Shown: in pieces, positions 4,449-7,235 of the stretch | Layout: every line of letters begins with the position of its first letter | Position numbering within the stretch: the first letter of the stretch is position 1 | Source of the DNA: Acidobacteriota bacterium | GTDB lineage: Bacteria > Acidobacteriota > Vicinamibacteria > Vicinamibacterales > UBA823 | Assembly (NCBI GenBank): GCA_003509065.1 | Contig: DODG01000189.1 | Span: forward strand, 1-7,235 | Length of the DNA: 7,235 bases | Direction of reading: 5' to 3' | Notes under the pieces: generated by a model | What the model was told of the DNA's origin: nothing | Databases searched by the model: none | Seen by the model: only the letters and a program-made list of their open reading frames with translations | Position numbers and translations under genes: made by a program

Positions 4449-7235
4449 TTAGTTGATCGTCCCAGATGAAACATGTGCTGTCGGAACGTATTTATATATG
4501 GCTACCGGGGTTTCCTTATCTGATCCAGTTGCCGGATACACTTGGACAAGTCCATCAGCCGCCATATTTTTGAATTTAGCTATCCCTGCAGATCCATATT
4601 TAGCTCGTTCTAGTTCACCGATATAAACATACTTCACCTGGTATTTGTTAAGGATTTCCAATGCAGAAGCTCTAAGCGGCGTGTCATAAAAACGATCAAT
4701 CTCATCTCTTCGATCAGAGACGCTCGAGGCATACTTCACTCGCTGTTGACGCTGATGCCAATCCCAACCAATCACAGCAGGTAATCCGGTATATATGGAC
4801 ACTCGATTACCCCAACGGTACAAATCGGTCAAACCCTCAATAATCACCGGCGATCCTTCAACATTCTCTTGCATCCACTCAATCGCTTCAAGATCGTATT
4901 TCAATGTGAGAGGCACTTCATCATCTTGGTACGTAACTGTGTTCATGTAAGCCATACCATCTAATCCCAGCCCCGACATCTGAAATCTCGTGCTATTGCG
5001 GTCCCTAGTCCCAAGAATCGGATACAGCATCACGCCTATAACCAAAATCGCAAGTAGACCCATCCAAACACCCCTGCCTACTCGCACACCACTCAACGAT
5101 AACTTGCCAGCGTCGGCCAGTACCCAGAGAAAATACGCGGAAGCTATACCAAGTAAGACCCAGGCCTGCAAATAAAACTTGAACACCGTGTTCATGCGGC
5201 CAATATCATCTTTAACCGTAAATATATCCACGCCAATCGTCAGCGCCATCGCCATAACCGCCAACACAACTGCGACTAGCGAATACCGACTGCCGGAAAT
5301 CCCTGATCGATGAGCGACCAGGCCAGCCGCAAAGATAGATGCACCGATCATCAAAGCAAATGCAATAACCGCAAAACCTATTACAGCAAGGGATGCAACC
5401 ACTGCTAAAAGAAGAATCATAACGACCTGCCACGTCCAACCTGCCAAACCTACTCCGGGCATAGGTGGGTTAGCAAGCAATGTAAATGCCTGGTAAAGAC
5501 GCTCTCGCCACGTAAAAACGATCCAACTTATGATCAAGAATATAAAGATCGAGTGTATGAGGATGTAACGCCACAGCTCGGTTGTAAACTGACTCTTGAC
5601 CACTCCGTTGTTGAATAATTCAAAGCTGGTATGGAACGGCAAATAAACGGCGTATCCAACAATTACTACAAGCGCCGTGCTCGCAATACCAATCATCAAC
5701 CGTTCCAAGAACGCCCTGCGGGAACTCAAAAGCTGCCCACCTATTAGGAACGTACCTGTCAGTATTAATTGCGTAGGAAAATCCCAGGCATTAATCGTTC
5801 GAAGTGATCCCACCAAAACTCCAATAACTACGAGGCCGGTCATAGTTTCGAATTTTGGTCGGTTCCTGCCTATTCGCAAGAATGCAGCGATGGTCGCCCC
5901 AAGAGCTGTTATTGCCACCGGAATAGCGATCAAATGAGCATGTAGATCGGCAAAAAGAAACGTGAAAAATGGAAACTCTGTGATTTCATGCCCTAACGAA
6001 TCGGGCGCCATCATTCTGGAACTTCTCCAAAAATCAAACTGCCCAAAACCCTCGTTTTGAGAAAATACCCTCACTGCTCCCTGAAATACTTGAATAAGAC
6101 CATCAATATTTCCAGCTACCACTACAAATAAAACACCGAGTAAACCTGCATAAATCGGCGACCTACGTGACCATGCGGGAACCCGTTTTGCACGCAAAGT
6201 CAACTCCGCTAGTCCGTAGACAATCGAGAAAACACCTCCAGCCGTAAGTGCGAACAACCACGGAAGGGCAAGGTTATAAGCCACGGACGGCACGATCCCC
6301 GTAAAACGAATTAAAGAGGCAACCATGAACTGCCCAAAATAGTAATAATTCAAATAACCGCCTGCGTACCACGGATCATAAGGCGGTACTGTTGATGACT
6401 TCACCACAGCATTCAGATAGGCGAAGTCCATCGGTTTCTCTCCACCTTTCCACGGGTGCCACAAGTCAGGGTTGGCAGCACGCACAAGCAAAAACCCTAC
6501 AAAGGCCACGAGCAATAAAAGCTCCATCCAAACTATCCTGCGTATATTGGATCTGATATGGCTCATAAAGTCATGTCCGAGGAAGCGATGGGTCAAAAGT
6601 GAAATCGCAGCAACAATAAGGCCCCCGATCAAAACGGCCCAAAAACTGAACGAAACAATGTTTAGGCTGACCAAAAGCCATGTAACCGTTGCCACAAAAA
6701 CCAAACCGAGAGTCTTGGCGAAAAGATACCCGCGATCAGGCCATGGTCGAAAAACTACAAACGCTATAGGCAGGACGATAAGAGCAAACAATTGAGCGGC
6801 CACGTACCAAACAACCGGAGTAACCCAATCCGGCAACCAGCGTGAAAATGTAATCGAACCCCAAGTACCCCCGGATTGCTGTGAGAGCGCATCACGATCG
6901 GAAAGAAGCAACCCTGTCTCACTTTGTTGAACTTGGGTCCCATCCATGTCTGTCGAACCAATTTCGTCACTCAGTTGCTGAGCTGTCAAACGACCTGCAT
7001 TCGCGAAGATGAACGTTTGTGGGTGCTCGTAAACCGAGAAGCTTTCGTCCGCCCAACCAAAATCAACGGTAAACAACCCATCAGATGGTTCATCGAACTG
7101 ATCGGGCGGACCAAAATCCAATCGAGCAAATGGATCTTCATAGTAATCAACACCCAATCCGCCAATATGGCGCCCATTCGAATACGCCATTTCGTACCCG
7201 AGTTCACCAGAAAAAAGTTTTTCATAGAAGACAGA
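4449..7235 (-). CDS. Large multi-spanning membrane protein: PMT/GT39-like glycosyltransferase tail fused to a DUF2298 (YYY) domain; 5' end outside window
   Basis: The frame is open to the window edge and 928 residues are visible. An ATG at 7190 exists, but the 15 codons before it (including YEKLFSGELGYE) and the segment after it (DESFSVYEHPQTFIF) together match the C-terminal tail typical of PMT/ArnT-like glycosyltransferases, so that ATG is internal. Numbering from it, a polar Gln/Ser-rich linker (about 64-118) leads into the DUF2298 / YYY domain. Its hallmarks are GGEKPMDFAYLN at 249-260, YDPWYAGGYLNYYYFGQF at 271-288, EFPFFTFLFADLHAH at 405-419, INAWDFPT at 466-473, GRMNTVFKFYLQAW at 664-677, YRWGNRVSIYTGLPAVIGWD at 791-810 and YVYIGELERAKY at 854-865. 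Many hydrophobic segments (for example 124-147, 159-177, 181-200, 219-237, 345-360, 452-464, 499-517, 543-560, 587-627, 637-655, 673-691, 706-724) place it in the cytoplasmic membrane. It is presumably a lipid-linked sugar transferase for cell-envelope or protein glycosylation (inference from the fold); the substrate is unknown. The last ~150 residues look extracytoplasmic. A 135-base gap separates it from the HAD gene. Confidence 0.92.
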   Translation of the reverse strand, partial: SVFYEKLFSGELGYEMAYSNGRHIGGLGVDYYEDPFARLDFGPPDQFDEPSDGLFTVDFGWADESFSVYEHPQTFIFANAGRLTAQQLSDEIGSTDMDGTQVQQSETGLLLSDRDALSQQSGGTWGSITFSRWLPDWVTPVVWYVAAQLFALIVLPIAFVVFRPWPDRGYLFAKTLGLVFVATVTWLLVSLNIVSFSFWAVLIGGLIVAAISLLTHRFLGHDFMSHIRSNIRRIVWMELLLLVAFVGFLLVRAANPDLWHPWKGGEKPMDFAYLNAVVKSSTVPPYDPWYAGGYLNYYYFGQFMVASLIRFTGIVPSVAYNLALPWLFALTAGGVFSIVYGLAELTLRAKRVPAWSRRSPIYAGLLGVLFVVVAGNIDGLIQVFQGAVRVFSQNEGFGQFDFWRSSRMMAPDSLGHEITEFPFFTFLFADLHAHLIAIPVAITALGATIAAFLRIGRNRPKFETMTGLVVIGVLVGSLRTINAWDFPTQLILTGTFLIGGQLLSSRRAFLERLMIGIASTALVVIVGYAVYLPFHTSFELFNNGVVKSQFTTELWRYILIHSIFIFLIISWIVFTWRERLYQAFTLLANPPMPGVGLAGWTWQVVMILLLAVVASLAVIGFAVIAFALMIGASIFAAGLVAHRSGISGSRYSLVAVVLAVMAMALTIGVDIFTVKDDIGRMNTVFKFYLQAWVLLGIASAYFLWVLADAGKLSLSGVRVGRGVWMGLLAILVIGVMLYPILGTRDRNSTRFQMSGLGLDGMAYMNTVTYQDDEVPLTLKYDLEAIEWMQENVEGSPVIIEGLTDLYRWGNRVSIYTGLPAVIGWDWHQRQQRVKYASSVSDRRDEIDRFYDTPLRASALEILNKYQVKYVYIGELERAKYGSAGIAKFKNMAADGLVQVYPATGSDKETPVAIYKYVPTAHVSSGTIN

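Noticed and set aside
6472..6795. Plus-strand open frame of 107 codons
   Set aside because: It is antisense to membrane-spanning codons of the large membrane protein; the Lys/Arg/Thr-rich product is what reverse reading of hydrophobic codons gives.

Overview
The window reads as part of a bacterial chromosome with every supportable gene on the minus strand. From right to left, which is the order of transcription, it holds: a very large membrane protein (4449-7235, 5' end beyond the window), a HAD-superfamily hydrolase (3612-4313), a galactonate/mannonate-dehydratase-like member of the enolase superfamily (2376-3530), a stand-alone C-terminal domain of 3-hydroxyacyl-CoA dehydrogenase (1944-2345), a complete 3-hydroxyacyl-CoA-dehydrogenase-family protein (1003-1947), and the N-terminal part of an M1 zinc aminopeptidase (1-944, 3' end beyond the window). 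No stretch longer than about 135 bases lies outside a gene. I see no tRNA, rRNA, CRISPR array, insertion sequence or credible plus-strand gene.

Organism: the best taxonomic clue is the large membrane protein. It combines the tail of a family-39-type (PMT-like) glycosyltransferase with a DUF2298 / 'YYY' domain, a family I know from Chloroflexota and Archaea. Bacterial-type spacing, a TTG start with a Shine-Dalgarno and a GTGA coupled start argue for a bacterium. Enolase-superfamily genes next to short-chain organic-acid enzymes also recall marine SAR202-type Chloroflexota, which are known for expanded enolase-superfamily paralogues. This placement is inference; nothing here fixes the taxon below phylum.

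How the genes may work together: the dehydratase, the C-domain protein and the NAD-dependent dehydrogenase are tightly packed (30-base gap, then a 4-base GTGA overlap) and look like one transcript. The HAD gene, 81 bases upstream, may belong to it. A sugar-acid or hydroxy-acid dehydratase plus an NAD-dependent 3-hydroxy-acid or 3-hydroxyacyl-CoA dehydrogenase suggests a small catabolic module for polyhydroxy or hydroxy acids; the substrate cannot be read from sequence. The flanking membrane glycosyltransferase-like protein and the aminopeptidase are probably functionally separate.

The most interesting observation is the isolated 3HCDH C-terminal domain. It aligns without gaps to the C-terminal half of its neighbour at about 39% identity by hand count, has an intact frame, and has lost the catalytic Asn motif. 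It looks like an old, retained paralogue and not a fresh fragment. Secondary oddities are a Glu in place of the usual first metal-binding Asp in the enolase-superfamily protein, a dehalogenase-like DxYGTL motif combined with a phosphatase-like motif IV in the HAD protein, and an apparent start codon of the membrane protein that is almost certainly internal. I do not see convincing evidence of a wholly new biological system.
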